DNA from: Clostridiales bacterium
GTDB taxonomy: Bacteria > Bacillota > Clostridia > Oscillospirales > Oscillospiraceae
NCBI GenBank assembly: GCA_004558025.1
Contig: SFEG01000039.1
Coordinates: 1 to 6,020, forward strand
DNA: 6,020 nucleotides
Direction: 5' to 3'
Both the position numbers and the translations under genes were made by a program. Under the pieces are notes generated by a model that saw only the letters and a list, made by a program, of their open reading frames with translations, was not told the DNA's origin and did no database searches. This document shows positions 1 to 5,649 of the stretch, piece by piece. Position 1 is the first letter of the stretch. Every line of letters starts with the position of its first letter.

Positions 1-750
1 GATTCGCTGCTCACCGATCCCGGCTATCGCGTGGATTACGTTCTCACCAACCCGCCCTTCGGCAAAAAATCCTCCCTCACCTTCACCAATGAGGAAGGCG
101 AACAGGAGGAAGAAGACCTCGTATATAACCGTCAGGATTTCTGGACGACCAGCAGCAACAAGCAGCTCAATTTCGTCCAGCACATCAATACCATCCTGAA
201 AGCCACGGGCAAGGCTGCGGTGGTCGTGCCGGACAACGTGCTCTTTGAGGGCGGCGCAGGCGAGATCGTCCGCAAGAAACTGCTTGCTACCTGTGATCTG
301 CATACAATCCTGCGTTTGCCCACGGGCATCTTCTATAAGCCGGGTGTCAAAGCGAACGTCATTTTCTTCGATAAGCGTCCGGCCAGCGCCGAAACGCAGA
401 CGAAGGCCGTCTGGATCTATGATTTCCGCACCAACGTTCACTTTACGCTGAAACAGCATCCGATGCAGTATTCTGATCTGCTGGACTTCATCGCCTGTTA
501 TCATCCGGAGAATCGGTACGAACGCACCGAAACGTGGAGCGAAGATAACCCGGATGGCCGCTGGCGCAAATTCGATATTGCCGACATCCTTGCGCGGGAC
601 AAGACCAGCCTCGATATCTTCTGGATCAAGGACAAGTCCCTTGCCGATCTGGACAACCTGCCCTCGCCCGACGTGCTGGCTGACGATATCATCGAAAACC
701 TCCAGAGCGCGCTGGAGAGCTTTCAGGAGCTGAAGGCGCAGTTGAAGTAA
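1..750 (+). CDS. hsdM: Type I restriction-modification methyltransferase subunit M, C-terminal part (5' end outside window)
   Basis: This is the modification subunit of a type I restriction-modification system, which transfers a methyl group from S-adenosylmethionine to the N6 of adenine in the target site. The frame is open from base 1 and ends at TAA 748-750, giving 249 visible residues. The family is usually around 500 residues, so about half is missing upstream. The catalytic motif IV of N6-adenine methyltransferases, NPPF, is at residues 17-20 (bases 49-60). A second block at residues 77-86, with KAAVVVPDNV followed by LF, matches the conserved strand after the catalytic loop. The end (LDIFW, NLPSPDVLADDI, then a helical tail ending in ELKAQLK) is typical of HsdM. 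The GTG at 31 is internal, since the reading frame continues upstream. No hsdS follows; the next gene is a DUF3800 protein. The specificity and restriction subunits must lie upstream, elsewhere, or be absent. Confidence 0.93.
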   Translation, partial: DSLLTDPGYRVDYVLTNPPFGKKSSLTFTNEEGEQEEEDLVYNRQDFWTTSSNKQLNFVQHINTILKATGKAAVVVPDNVLFEGGAGEIVRKKLLATCDLHTILRLPTGIFYKPGVKANVIFFDKRPASAETQTKAVWIYDFRTNVHFTLKQHPMQYSDLLDFIACYHPENRYERTETWSEDNPDGRWRKFDIADILARDKTSLDIFWIKDKSLADLDNLPSPDVLADDIIENLQSALESFQELKAQLK

Positions 751-806
751 AGAAATGCTGCCGATCATACAAAATACCGAGAAACTGAGCATAGCCATGA
801 ATCAGT

Positions 807-812
807 AGGAGG
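807..812 (+). promoter_or_regulatory. Ribosome binding site that decides the start of the DUF3800 gene
   Basis: AGGAGG lies only 2 nt before the ATG at 815 but 11 nt before the ATG at 824. The 2-nt spacing is too tight for normal initiation. The 824 start also gives an N-terminus (MLYNVYCDE) that places the conserved YxDE strand where DUF3800 proteins usually have it. I therefore prefer 824. Confidence 0.6.
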
Positions 813-823
813 AAATGACATTC

Positions 824-1537
824 ATGCTTTATAATGTTTATTGCGATGAAACCTGTCATTTAGAACATGATGGGATAAATGATATGGTAATAGGTGCTGT
901 ATGGTGCCCTCAAGAGAAGTTGCGAGAGATCAATCAGCGTATCAGAGAAATTAAAATCCGAAATGGGATATCTCCGACGGCAGAATTAAAATGGACCAAA
1001 ATAAGTCCTGCAAAGACAGTAGCATATAAGGATATCATCGATTACTTCTTTGATGATGATGACTTGCATTTTCGTGCGATTATCATACCGGATAAATCCA
1101 AGCTGAACCATAAAGCCTTTCATCAGACTCACGATGACTGGTACTATAAGATGTATTTTGATATGCTGAAAGTTATTCTATCCCCAGCTGACAGGTATGA
1201 AATTTATATCGACATCAAAGATACGCATTCTTACCGTAAGGCTCAAAAGCTGAAGGAAATATGCAGCAACTCAATGTATGATTTTTCGCAATCTGTCATA
1301 CAGCGGTTGCAGCCAGTTCGTTCTGACGAAATCCAAATAATGCAGCTGGTAGATATATTAATTGGCGCTGTTGGGTATCAAAACCGCTTGTTTCCAGATG
1401 GTTTTGTCCAGAGTCAAGCAAAACTTGATGTTATTGATTTAATTAAAAAACGGTCCAATTATACGCTAACACGCACGACGCTTTTACGAGAAGACAAATG
1501 CAACTTGTTCGTATGGGATGCGAGGGATACATTATGA
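824..1537 (+). CDS. DUF3800 domain protein (RNase H-like fold, putative nuclease)
   Basis: This 237-residue protein belongs to the DUF3800 family, whose members are predicted to have an RNase H-like fold and are often found near restriction and defence genes. Their biochemical role is not settled. Visible family marks are the opening acidic strand V-Y-C-D-E (residues 5-9), the ELKW block (54-57), a second acidic strand IYIDIKD (127-133), and the C-terminal QLVDILIGAV block (174-183). The acidic residues D8, E9, D130 and D177 are candidates for a metal site. There is no signal peptide or membrane segment, so it should be cytoplasmic. An alternative start at 815 would add three residues. It begins 73 nt after hsdM with no terminator between them, so it may be co-transcribed. 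Its stop TGA (1535-1537) overlaps the next ATG in an ATGA junction. The gene is clearly AT-richer than hsdM. Confidence 0.85.
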   Translation: MLYNVYCDETCHLEHDGINDMVIGAVWCPQEKLREINQRIREIKIRNGISPTAELKWTKISPAKTVAYKDIIDYFFDDDDLHFRAIIIPDKSKLNHKAFHQTHDDWYYKMYFDMLKVILSPADRYEIYIDIKDTHSYRKAQKLKEICSNSMYDFSQSVIQRLQPVRSDEIQIMQLVDILIGAVGYQNRLFPDGFVQSQAKLDVIDLIKKRSNYTLTRTTLLREDKCNLFVWDARDTL

Positions 1538-2043
1538 ATGAGACCTGCTGGCTTCCGGCATTAGAATTCTTTGATGATTACGGAAATGATTGGGCTACAT
1601 ATGAAGCAGCTCTTTACACTATATTCAAAGAGGATTTTCTCGACAGCCACCCATTTTACAAAAAAATAAGGGTCAGCGTGAAACACTTCCCCATAGAATA
1701 TGGTAAGGAAGAGGCATTCTTCCATACGACCTGCAAGAACTATACTGGTGGTGGCGAACGGGTACCGGATTTCAGACGATGTGAACGGATACGTTGGATT
1801 CGTGCTTTCATTGAGAACTACAACTGTGATCCGACACAGTGCGAGGACTGCAAAGGCGTGAAAGTATGGAATGAGCCGTACAAAAGCAAAACTCGTGTAC
1901 ATCTGCTCCTTGAAGAAGAACGGTACATGGTCGTCCTTGAAAAACGAGAAGGGTATTATCTGCTAATCACAGCTTTTTATCTTGACTACGACAATGCCCT
2001 CAACAAACAGTTGAAGCATTATGAGCAGTACCGATGCACATAA
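1534..2043 (+). CDS. Small conserved-looking protein coupled to DUF3800; possible BECR-fold nuclease-like protein
   Basis: This 169-residue protein starts at the ATG of an ATGA overlap with the DUF3800 stop. An in-frame ATG at 1498 lies inside the upstream gene and has no advantage. I do not recognise a named family with certainty. The C-terminal half has a pattern of a basic helix (RCERIRWIRAFIE, 82-94), a W-x-x-P segment (112-115), a strand with R121 and H123 (KTRVHLLLEEE), a YMVVLEKR strand (131-138), and YYLLITAFY (141-149) before a Lys-rich final helix. This resembles the R/H-strand-strand-TAY arrangement of phage-type BECR nuclease-like proteins (Barnase/EndoU/ColicinE5-D/RelE); that assignment is an inference from pattern. 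Cysteines 83, 98, 103 and 106 are clustered and could bind zinc. No signal peptide or membrane helix is present. Tight coupling suggests the two products act together. Confidence 0.8.
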   Translation: MNETCWLPALEFFDDYGNDWATYEAALYTIFKEDFLDSHPFYKKIRVSVKHFPIEYGKEEAFFHTTCKNYTGGGERVPDFRRCERIRWIRAFIENYNCDPTQCEDCKGVKVWNEPYKSKTRVHLLLEEERYMVVLEKREGYYLLITAFYLDYDNALNKQLKHYEQYRCT

Positions 2044-2077
2044 GCTGAGATTTGTCAAGAAAATTTTTCGGATCCTA

Positions 2078-2105
2078 TTGACTGGACGTCCAAAGCGGGT
2101 ATAAT
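2078..2105 (+). promoter_or_regulatory. Near-consensus sigma-70/SigA promoter
   Basis: The -35 box TTGACT (2078-2083) and the -10 box TATAAT (2100-2105) are separated by 16 nt, with 11 of 12 bases matching consensus. Transcription would start near 2111-2112. It sits 34 nt after the stop codon of the preceding gene, so it cannot serve that gene. The only thing downstream on the same strand before the terminator at 2256 is the hairpin-rich stretch annotated as a possible RNA. It could still be a chance match. Confidence 0.55.
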
Positions 2106-2110
2106 AAGAG

Positions 2111-2293
2111 TATCTCATCTGCCATGCGTAGAAGGAGTCTTCGAAGACGTCTTGTTCGTTCAAGGCGTCTTTTGCTATACCTGAGATAGTCTCAGGCTTT
2201 GCACTCTCTCTATTCAGAGAATGCATTGTATCAACCATTAGGTTCAATGCCATTGAAAAGAGGCTGTTTTTTAGTAAAACGGCCTCTTTTTTT
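2111..2293 (+). ncRNA. Candidate structured small RNA of about 180 nt
   Basis: The stretch between a near-consensus promoter and a strong intrinsic terminator has no convincing + strand reading frame but is dense in hairpins. Bases 2144-2171 form an 11-bp stem with one G-U pair and a UUCGUU loop. Bases 2180-2196 form a perfect 7-bp stem with a UAG loop. Bases 2200-2225 form a 5-bp stem with a 4-nt loop plus an outer UGCA/UGCA pairing. Bases 2243-2257 form a 6-bp stem that overlaps the terminator arm by two bases. GTCTTC/GAAGAC elements (perfect palindrome 2137-2148) recur and allow alternative pairings. The first hairpin is followed by UUUU at 2170-2173 and could itself end transcripts, giving a shorter RNA of about 60 nt. 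No known RNA family is recognised. The alternative is that these are only stacked terminators of the upstream operon. Confidence 0.35.
2144..2173 (+). terminator. Possible weak intrinsic terminator or RNA hairpin
   Basis: Arms AAGACGTCTTG (2144-2154) and CAAGGCGTCTT (2161-2171) pair over 11 positions, with one T-G wobble, around a 6-nt loop. Only four T residues follow (2170-2173), two of them in the stem. The shape fits a weak terminator for the DUF3800 operon or a stable domain of the candidate small RNA. Confidence 0.4.
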
Positions 2294-2298
2294 ATTTT
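2256..2298 (+). terminator. Strong intrinsic terminator, + strand
   Basis: AAAAGAGGC (2256-2264) pairs perfectly with GCCTCTTTT (2282-2290). The stem continues inward by one T-G wobble and GTTTT/AAAAC to a 5-nt loop (2271-2275), making 15 pairs in all. The 3' arm runs into seven T residues (2287-2293), then A and more T. It would end both read-through from the DUF3800 pair and any transcript from the promoter at 2078. Confidence 0.88.
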
Positions 2299-2340
2299 TA
2301 TCCATTTTGAGCTCACGGAGCAGCCTCAAAACCAAATCCG

Positions 2341-2394
2341 TTATTATAAAAGCCCTCCTTCGCCCGAGCACGCTGTGCGTATCCGAAGGAGGGC
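2341..2394 (-). terminator. Intrinsic terminator of the solute-binding protein/LuxR operon
   Basis: On the minus strand, GCCCTCCTTCG (2394-2384) pairs perfectly with CGAAGGAGGGC (2362-2352) over 11 bp. The loop contains a small inner GCAC/GTGC hairpin. The stem is followed directly by TTTTATAATAA (2351-2341). It lies 22 nt beyond the stop codon of the LuxR-type regulator. There is no T-run on the + strand side, so it acts in one direction. Confidence 0.88.
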
Positions 2395-2415
2395 CTGCTT
2401 GCCCGCTTGATTTTG

Positions 2416-4026
2416 TCATATTTCCTGCTCCGCCTGCTGCATACGCATGAGCGCGTAGCAGAGCTGAAGCTGCCGAACCTTGTGTATCTTCGTCTTATCG
2501 TAAATACGTTTCCGGTATGTATCGATCGTGCTGACCGCGCAGCCGAGCTGCTCTGCGCACTGACGGGTGCTGAGTCCTCTTGCCAGGGCGCAGCATATCT
2601 CAAGCTCCTTGGCGCTGAGCCGGGCATAGCCGATCAGGAAATTCTCATAATCCTTCGGATCAAGATCCTTTTTCCCGAGATAGGCCAGGCGGCGCACCTG
2701 TGCAAGGGAATCGTCGAGCTGCCCCTGCGTATCCTCGACCTGCCCCCGGAGCTCCTGCTTCTCAGTTTCCAGATCGGTTATCGTCTGCTCATGGAAGCGC
2801 AGCTTCGCGGAGACAGGGCGCAGCTCGTCAAAGGTCATCTGCGCGCCGTCGCAGTTTTCCTTATTGAGCAGCTCAATGTCACGCATGACGGGACGCAGGT
2901 AGCGGCGGGTATAGTACAGGCAGCATACAGCGCCGAAAAATATCAGCAGCGTCAGCAGGCCGCCGATCTCCAGCGAGCGCTTGAGCATGATCCGGTTATA
3001 GTCGCCCTTGGGAAGCAGCACGCTCAGAGTGTGCTGCTCGGGATCCCCGTCGGCCGCCGAGAACGGCTTTGAAAGTCCGACAAAGGACAGCTCCGTCCCG
3101 GAGAAGAACATAAGACCGTCCCGGCTGCCCGTTTCCGTCAGCAGCTCCTCCGGCACGAAGCAAAAGCCGCCGGAGGGATAGGTCACGAGCGCCTTCGGAA
3201 TATCCGGCCCCTCCGTGCCCTCCGACAGGAGGCAGGCGAGACTGCCGATGCCGGAGGGCTGGACGTGGTGGGCGGAGAAATAGGTCTGGTTTATCTCAAA
3301 GCCGCACAGCCCGTACACCGTGCCGTCGGCTCCCAGCATGGGCACGGTCAGCAGCATCGCACGCTCCGAGGTACCGGGCAGGGTCAGCAGACTTGTCGTC
3401 CGGCAGCTGCGGTCAATGGGCGCCGATGCCGTATTCAGATGCCCGGCAAGCTCGGAAAATTCGGACAGCTCAAATTCCTGCGCCCACTTCCGGTGCGGCA
3501 TCACGCCGTGACTGCGTCCGACGCCCGCCATGCCGCGGTAGAGCAGCAGATCGCTGGCAATGCGCGCAGAATTGCTCCGCTGAACGTACAGGCCGCCGCG
3601 GAACTCCTCGCCGCCGAGGGAGGTGTTGAGCACCACGAACGCGCCGGAGCAGTCCGCCTGCCGGACGTACTGACACAGCGGCTCGAGCATGGCCTCCTCC
3701 AGCCGCTCCATTGCGTCCGCGCTGCCGTCGAGAGCGGAAAGCTTCGAGGTCTGCCTCTGCACGATGGCGCTCATGTCCTCGGACAGATGCACACCCATGA
3801 CGGAGACATTGCGCCACATCGACTTCATGTCCGTCTCAAAGGCCTCCATGCGGAAGCTCAGCGAGGTGCACAGCTCCTCCTGCGGGCTTTTGAGCTGATT
3901 AAAGAAGAACAGCCCGGCGATAAGCGCCGCCGCCAGAATAAGGCCCAGCGCGATCATATAGACCGTAAGGCGCTTTTTCATGGAGCGCCGTATATTATAA
4001 AATTCCGAAAGTGTATATCTCGTCAT
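2416..4026 (-). CDS. Membrane-tethered LuxR-type regulator with extracytoplasmic Cache-like sensor
   Basis: This 536-residue protein appears to be a one-component transmembrane transcription regulator. A short basic N-terminus (KKR at 17-19) precedes membrane helix 1 (about 21-42). An extracytoplasmic domain of roughly 310 residues follows. It includes AFVVLNTS (129-136) and a VPMLGADGTVYGLCGFEI block (228-245) typical of Cache-like sensor folds. Membrane helix 2 is at about 353-372. A coiled coil (about 410-447, rich in E, Q and L) then leads to a LuxR/GerE-type HTH (about 466-530), with ARLSAKELEI and the recognition helix within STIDTYRKRIYDK (499-511). The start at 4026 has GGAGG 9 nt upstream. 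A start at 3981 (MKKRL) is possible but has a poor ribosome binding site. It begins 25 nt after the solute-binding protein gene, so the two form an operon. No receiver or kinase domain is present, so direct sensing is likely. The ligand cannot be told from sequence. Confidence 0.85.
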   Translation of the reverse strand: MTRYTLSEFYNIRRSMKKRLTVYMIALGLILAAALIAGLFFFNQLKSPQEELCTSLSFRMEAFETDMKSMWRNVSVMGVHLSEDMSAIVQRQTSKLSALDGSADAMERLEEAMLEPLCQYVRQADCSGAFVVLNTSLGGEEFRGGLYVQRSNSARIASDLLLYRGMAGVGRSHGVMPHRKWAQEFELSEFSELAGHLNTASAPIDRSCRTTSLLTLPGTSERAMLLTVPMLGADGTVYGLCGFEINQTYFSAHHVQPSGIGSLACLLSEGTEGPDIPKALVTYPSGGFCFVPEELLTETGSRDGLMFFSGTELSFVGLSKPFSAADGDPEQHTLSVLLPKGDYNRIMLKRSLEIGGLLTLLIFFGAVCCLYYTRRYLRPVMRDIELLNKENCDGAQMTFDELRPVSAKLRFHEQTITDLETEKQELRGQVEDTQGQLDDSLAQVRRLAYLGKKDLDPKDYENFLIGYARLSAKELEICCALARGLSTRQCAEQLGCAVSTIDTYRKRIYDKTKIHKVRQLQLCYALMRMQQAEQEI

Positions 4027-4035
4027 GCCCCATGT

Positions 4036-4040
4036 CCTCC
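4036..4040 (-). promoter_or_regulatory. Ribosome binding site of the LuxR-type regulator
   Basis: GGAGG on the minus strand lies 9 nt before the ATG at 4026-4024, within the 25-nt gap after the upstream stop codon. It favours this start over longer forms that would overlap the upstream gene and over the ATG at 3981. Confidence 0.7.
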
Positions 4041-4051
4041 GGGGAACGTTT

Positions 4052-5392
4052 TCATCTGCAGATCGAGCACAGCAGCGCCCATGTCTCCTCGGCCAGAGCG
4101 TCTGCATCCTCGCCGGCTGCGGCGCGGGCGGGCAGCTCCTGCTGCAGCTGCCGCAGAGCGTCGTACAGGGCGTTGACCCTGCCGTAGTAGCCCTCGAATC
4201 TCGGCTCGGACACGGGGGTATAGATGTCGCGCATGGTTTTCAGCGCGGCGTAGAGCTGCCGGTAGCTTTCCGCAGGCTCCGGGAAGCTGTCATAGTCCTC
4301 GATATCGTCAAATGCGCCGCTGCGCACCGGCATATATCCGGTCTGCGCCACGAAGTCCAGGTTGCGCCCGGTCTCCGTCAGCCAGCGGACGAAGACAGCG
4401 GCGGCCTTCGCCTTCTGCTCGGTGGTCCTGTAGGCGCAAAGCCCGACGCCAGCCTGAGTCATCATAGCCTCGTGCCCGGCGGTCATCGGCATTGGCAGAA
4501 CATGCAGGTTCATCGGCTCGCGTGTGCCGTCCCGATAGGTGACGGTATCATTATAATAAAGTATCGCCGCCGAGGAGCCCAGACCGGCCAGCACCTCGCC
4601 GGTCATCACCTGTGTATTTGAGTACAGGTCGGACACCACAACATGTCCCTTTGCAAGGGCGCGGGCAAACTGCATCCAGCACTCTTTGAAAACGGGGTTA
4701 TCGGTGTTATACCGGCCGTCCTCGGTGTACAGCTCGCCGCTGCCGCGCTCGAGGGCGCAAAGCTCCACGGCGCGGATGGGATAATCCAGCGCGCAGAAGG
4801 GCTTGCCGCCCGACCAGTCATAGTATTTTTCGGCGGTATCGTAAAAGCCCTCCCATGTGCCGAGGTCGCCGTATTCCGCGCCCGTATCGGCGGCGAAGCG
4901 GGCAAAGCCGCTGCCGTTGCACATGATAAGGTGCGTTGACTTGGAGATGGGAAACAGCAGCAGCCTGCCGTCCTGCGCGGTGCCGTCGTCCAGAAATCCG
5001 GGGACGAAGTCGGACAGCTCCTCATCTGTGAACCAGTCGTGCCAGTCCACGAGGTTTTCCTCGCCCAGCGCCGATGCGTCGCCGATGTGGCAGGTAAACA
5101 GGTCGGGCATCTCCTGCAGGTCGCCGCCGTTCTGGGCCTCCTTCAGAAAGCCGCCTATCTTCGACGCGCTGCTGAGGTTTGTGACCTGCACGCGGACGCC
5201 GCTTTCCATACCGACGGTGCGGTTAAACTCCTGCACAAGAAGATCCATCGGCGAGCCGGACTGCTCGCCGTAGACGTGCCAGAAATTTATTGTCACGGGC
5301 GTTTTATCCTCCGTCAGGGGTGTGTCTGCGCAGGCGCACAGGGCGAAAACAAGGGCTGCCGACAGCAGCAGGGACAGTATACGCTTTTTCAT
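4052..5392 (-). CDS. Extracellular solute-binding lipoprotein, ABC transporter family 1 type
   Basis: This 446-residue protein is a substrate-binding lipoprotein of the family that includes UgpB/MalE-like sugar-binding proteins. The signal peptide starts MKKRILSLLL and ends in the lipobox L18-C19-A20-C21, so it should be lipid-anchored outside the membrane through Cys21. INFWHVYGEQ (35-44) is the usual first strand of the fold. Further family-like blocks are DLFTCHIGD (97-105), LLFPISKSTHLIMCN (145-159), a GEVLAGLGSSAAILYY segment (265-280), and the hinge-region VRWLTE...AQTGYMPVR (335-357). The ATG at 5392 is chosen because GGAGG lies 7 nt upstream and the signal peptide begins there; an in-frame ATG at 5455 would bury the signal sequence. 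No permease or ATPase genes accompany it. The downstream partner is a transmembrane LuxR-type regulator, which points to a sensing role, although it may also supply a transporter encoded elsewhere. The ligand is unknown. Confidence 0.92.
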   Translation of the reverse strand: MKKRILSLLLSAALVFALCACADTPLTEDKTPVTINFWHVYGEQSGSPMDLLVQEFNRTVGMESGVRVQVTNLSSASKIGGFLKEAQNGGDLQEMPDLFTCHIGDASALGEENLVDWHDWFTDEELSDFVPGFLDDGTAQDGRLLLFPISKSTHLIMCNGSGFARFAADTGAEYGDLGTWEGFYDTAEKYYDWSGGKPFCALDYPIRAVELCALERGSGELYTEDGRYNTDNPVFKECWMQFARALAKGHVVVSDLYSNTQVMTGEVLAGLGSSAAILYYNDTVTYRDGTREPMNLHVLPMPMTAGHEAMMTQAGVGLCAYRTTEQKAKAAAVFVRWLTETGRNLDFVAQTGYMPVRSGAFDDIEDYDSFPEPAESYRQLYAALKTMRDIYTPVSEPRFEGYYGRVNALYDALRQLQQELPARAAAGEDADALAEETWALLCSICR

Positions 5393-5399
5393 GGCTTGA

Positions 5400-5404
5400 C
5401 CTCC
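5400..5404 (-). promoter_or_regulatory. Ribosome binding site of the solute-binding lipoprotein
   Basis: GGAGG on the minus strand lies 7 nt before the ATG at 5392-5390. It decides in favour of the start that exposes the lipoprotein signal peptide. Confidence 0.75.
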
Positions 5405-5471
5405 GGGACAGAGCGTGTGTTTGTGGATTCGGGGGCGGTTTTTCGTGAATTTCAAAAATTTTTTCCCGTTT

Positions 5472-5500
5472 TGTCCCCTGAATGAAGAGTTTAGGGGACA
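5472..5500. repeat. Inverted repeat, possible operator or leader hairpin
   Basis: TGTCCCCT (5472-5479) and AGGGGACA (5493-5500) are perfect complements. Three more inner positions, GAA against TTT, pair with one mismatch around a 7-nt centre (5483-5489). It lies about 80 nt upstream of the solute-binding protein start and within its predicted transcript. No T-run directly follows on either strand, so it is not a normal terminator. It may be a regulator binding site or a leader stem-loop. Confidence 0.6.
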
Positions 5501-5537
5501 GACAGAACGGCGGATATATGGTATAAGGGAAGCATAC

Positions 5538-5564
5538 AGTGCCGCTATATACGGCAGCGGCGCT
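5538..5564. repeat. Inverted repeat just downstream of the operon promoter
   Basis: AGTGCCGCT (5538-5546) and AGCGGCGCT (5556-5564) are complementary at 8 of 9 positions around a 9-nt centre. The dyad falls about 15 to 40 nt downstream of the predicted minus-strand start site. That is where a DNA-bound regulator could block or modulate transcription. A function is inferred from position only. Confidence 0.55.
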
Positions 5565-5586
5565 TCTGCAATATTATCTATTATAT

Positions 5587-5616
5587 ATTATATCATAGAC
5601 AGAGGCGCTTTTACAA
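5587..5616 (-). promoter_or_regulatory. Extended -10 promoter of the solute-binding protein/LuxR operon
   Basis: On the minus strand, TTGTAA (5616-5611) is followed after 18 nt by TATAAT (5592-5587). A TG dinucleotide one base before the -10 box (TGATATAAT, 5595-5587) gives an extended -10 element. The predicted start site is near 5580, leaving a leader of about 190 nt before the ATG at 5392. The two inverted repeats lie in that leader. Confidence 0.65.
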
Positions 5617-5649
5617 GGCATAAAAACGAAAGGGAAGGGGTGGATGCGG

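Larger units (their letters stand above)
2044..2415. other. Convergent intergenic region with promoter, hairpins and two terminators
   Basis: This 372-base stretch lies between the + strand DUF3800 pair and the - strand regulator gene. It holds no gene that I accept. It contains a near-consensus + strand promoter at 2078-2105, hairpins at 2144-2171, 2180-2196, 2200-2225 and 2243-2257, a strong + strand terminator at 2256-2298, a weak inverted repeat at 2305-2331, and the - strand terminator at 2341-2394. A minus-strand reading frame also crosses it, but it continues backward through the end of the neighbouring gene. Confidence 0.8.
5393..5649. other. Divergent intergenic regulatory region
   Basis: This stretch separates the minus-strand operon from the + strand secreted protein. 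It contains the operon promoter (5587-5616), an AT-rich tract around 5570-5597, and two inverted repeats (5472-5500 and 5538-5564) that lie in the operon's roughly 190-nt leader. I could not find a convincing -35/-10 pair for the + strand gene. Confidence 0.7.

Noticed and set aside
31..33. GTG as a start codon for the methyltransferase gene
   Set aside because: The frame is open to base 1 and the residues before it fit HsdM just ahead of the NPPF motif, so it is an internal valine codon.
742..773. Possible promoter for the DUF3800 gene (TTGAAG with TACAAA)
   Set aside because: The spacer would be 20 nt and the -10 match is only 4 of 6, so it is not better than chance.
1963..2316. Minus-strand reading frame of 117 codons through the convergent intergenic region
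   Set aside because: It runs antisense through the C-terminal codons of the + strand 169-residue gene and lacks a ribosome binding site or promoter that I can see. The middle part (about 2070-2210) reads plausibly as protein, so a degraded gene remnant cannot be excluded and competes with the small RNA idea.
2305..2331. Inverted repeat TTTTGAG/CTCAAAA as another terminator
   Set aside because: The 7-bp stem is AT-rich with a 13-nt loop and no T-run follows on either strand.
2407..3072. + strand open frame opposite the LuxR HTH and coiled-coil region
   Set aside because: Antisense shadow. It has no start signal and begins inside the terminator-flanking region of the opposite operon.
3265..4176. 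Long + strand open frame antisense to the LuxR-type regulator
   Set aside because: Its sequence is Arg/His/Ala/Gln-rich and low in structure, as expected for a shadow frame in GC-rich DNA. The opposite strand encodes clear membrane helices and an HTH.
4025..4621. Long + strand open frame antisense to the solute-binding lipoprotein
   Set aside because: Shadow frame without a ribosome binding site. The minus strand encodes a recognisable lipoprotein.
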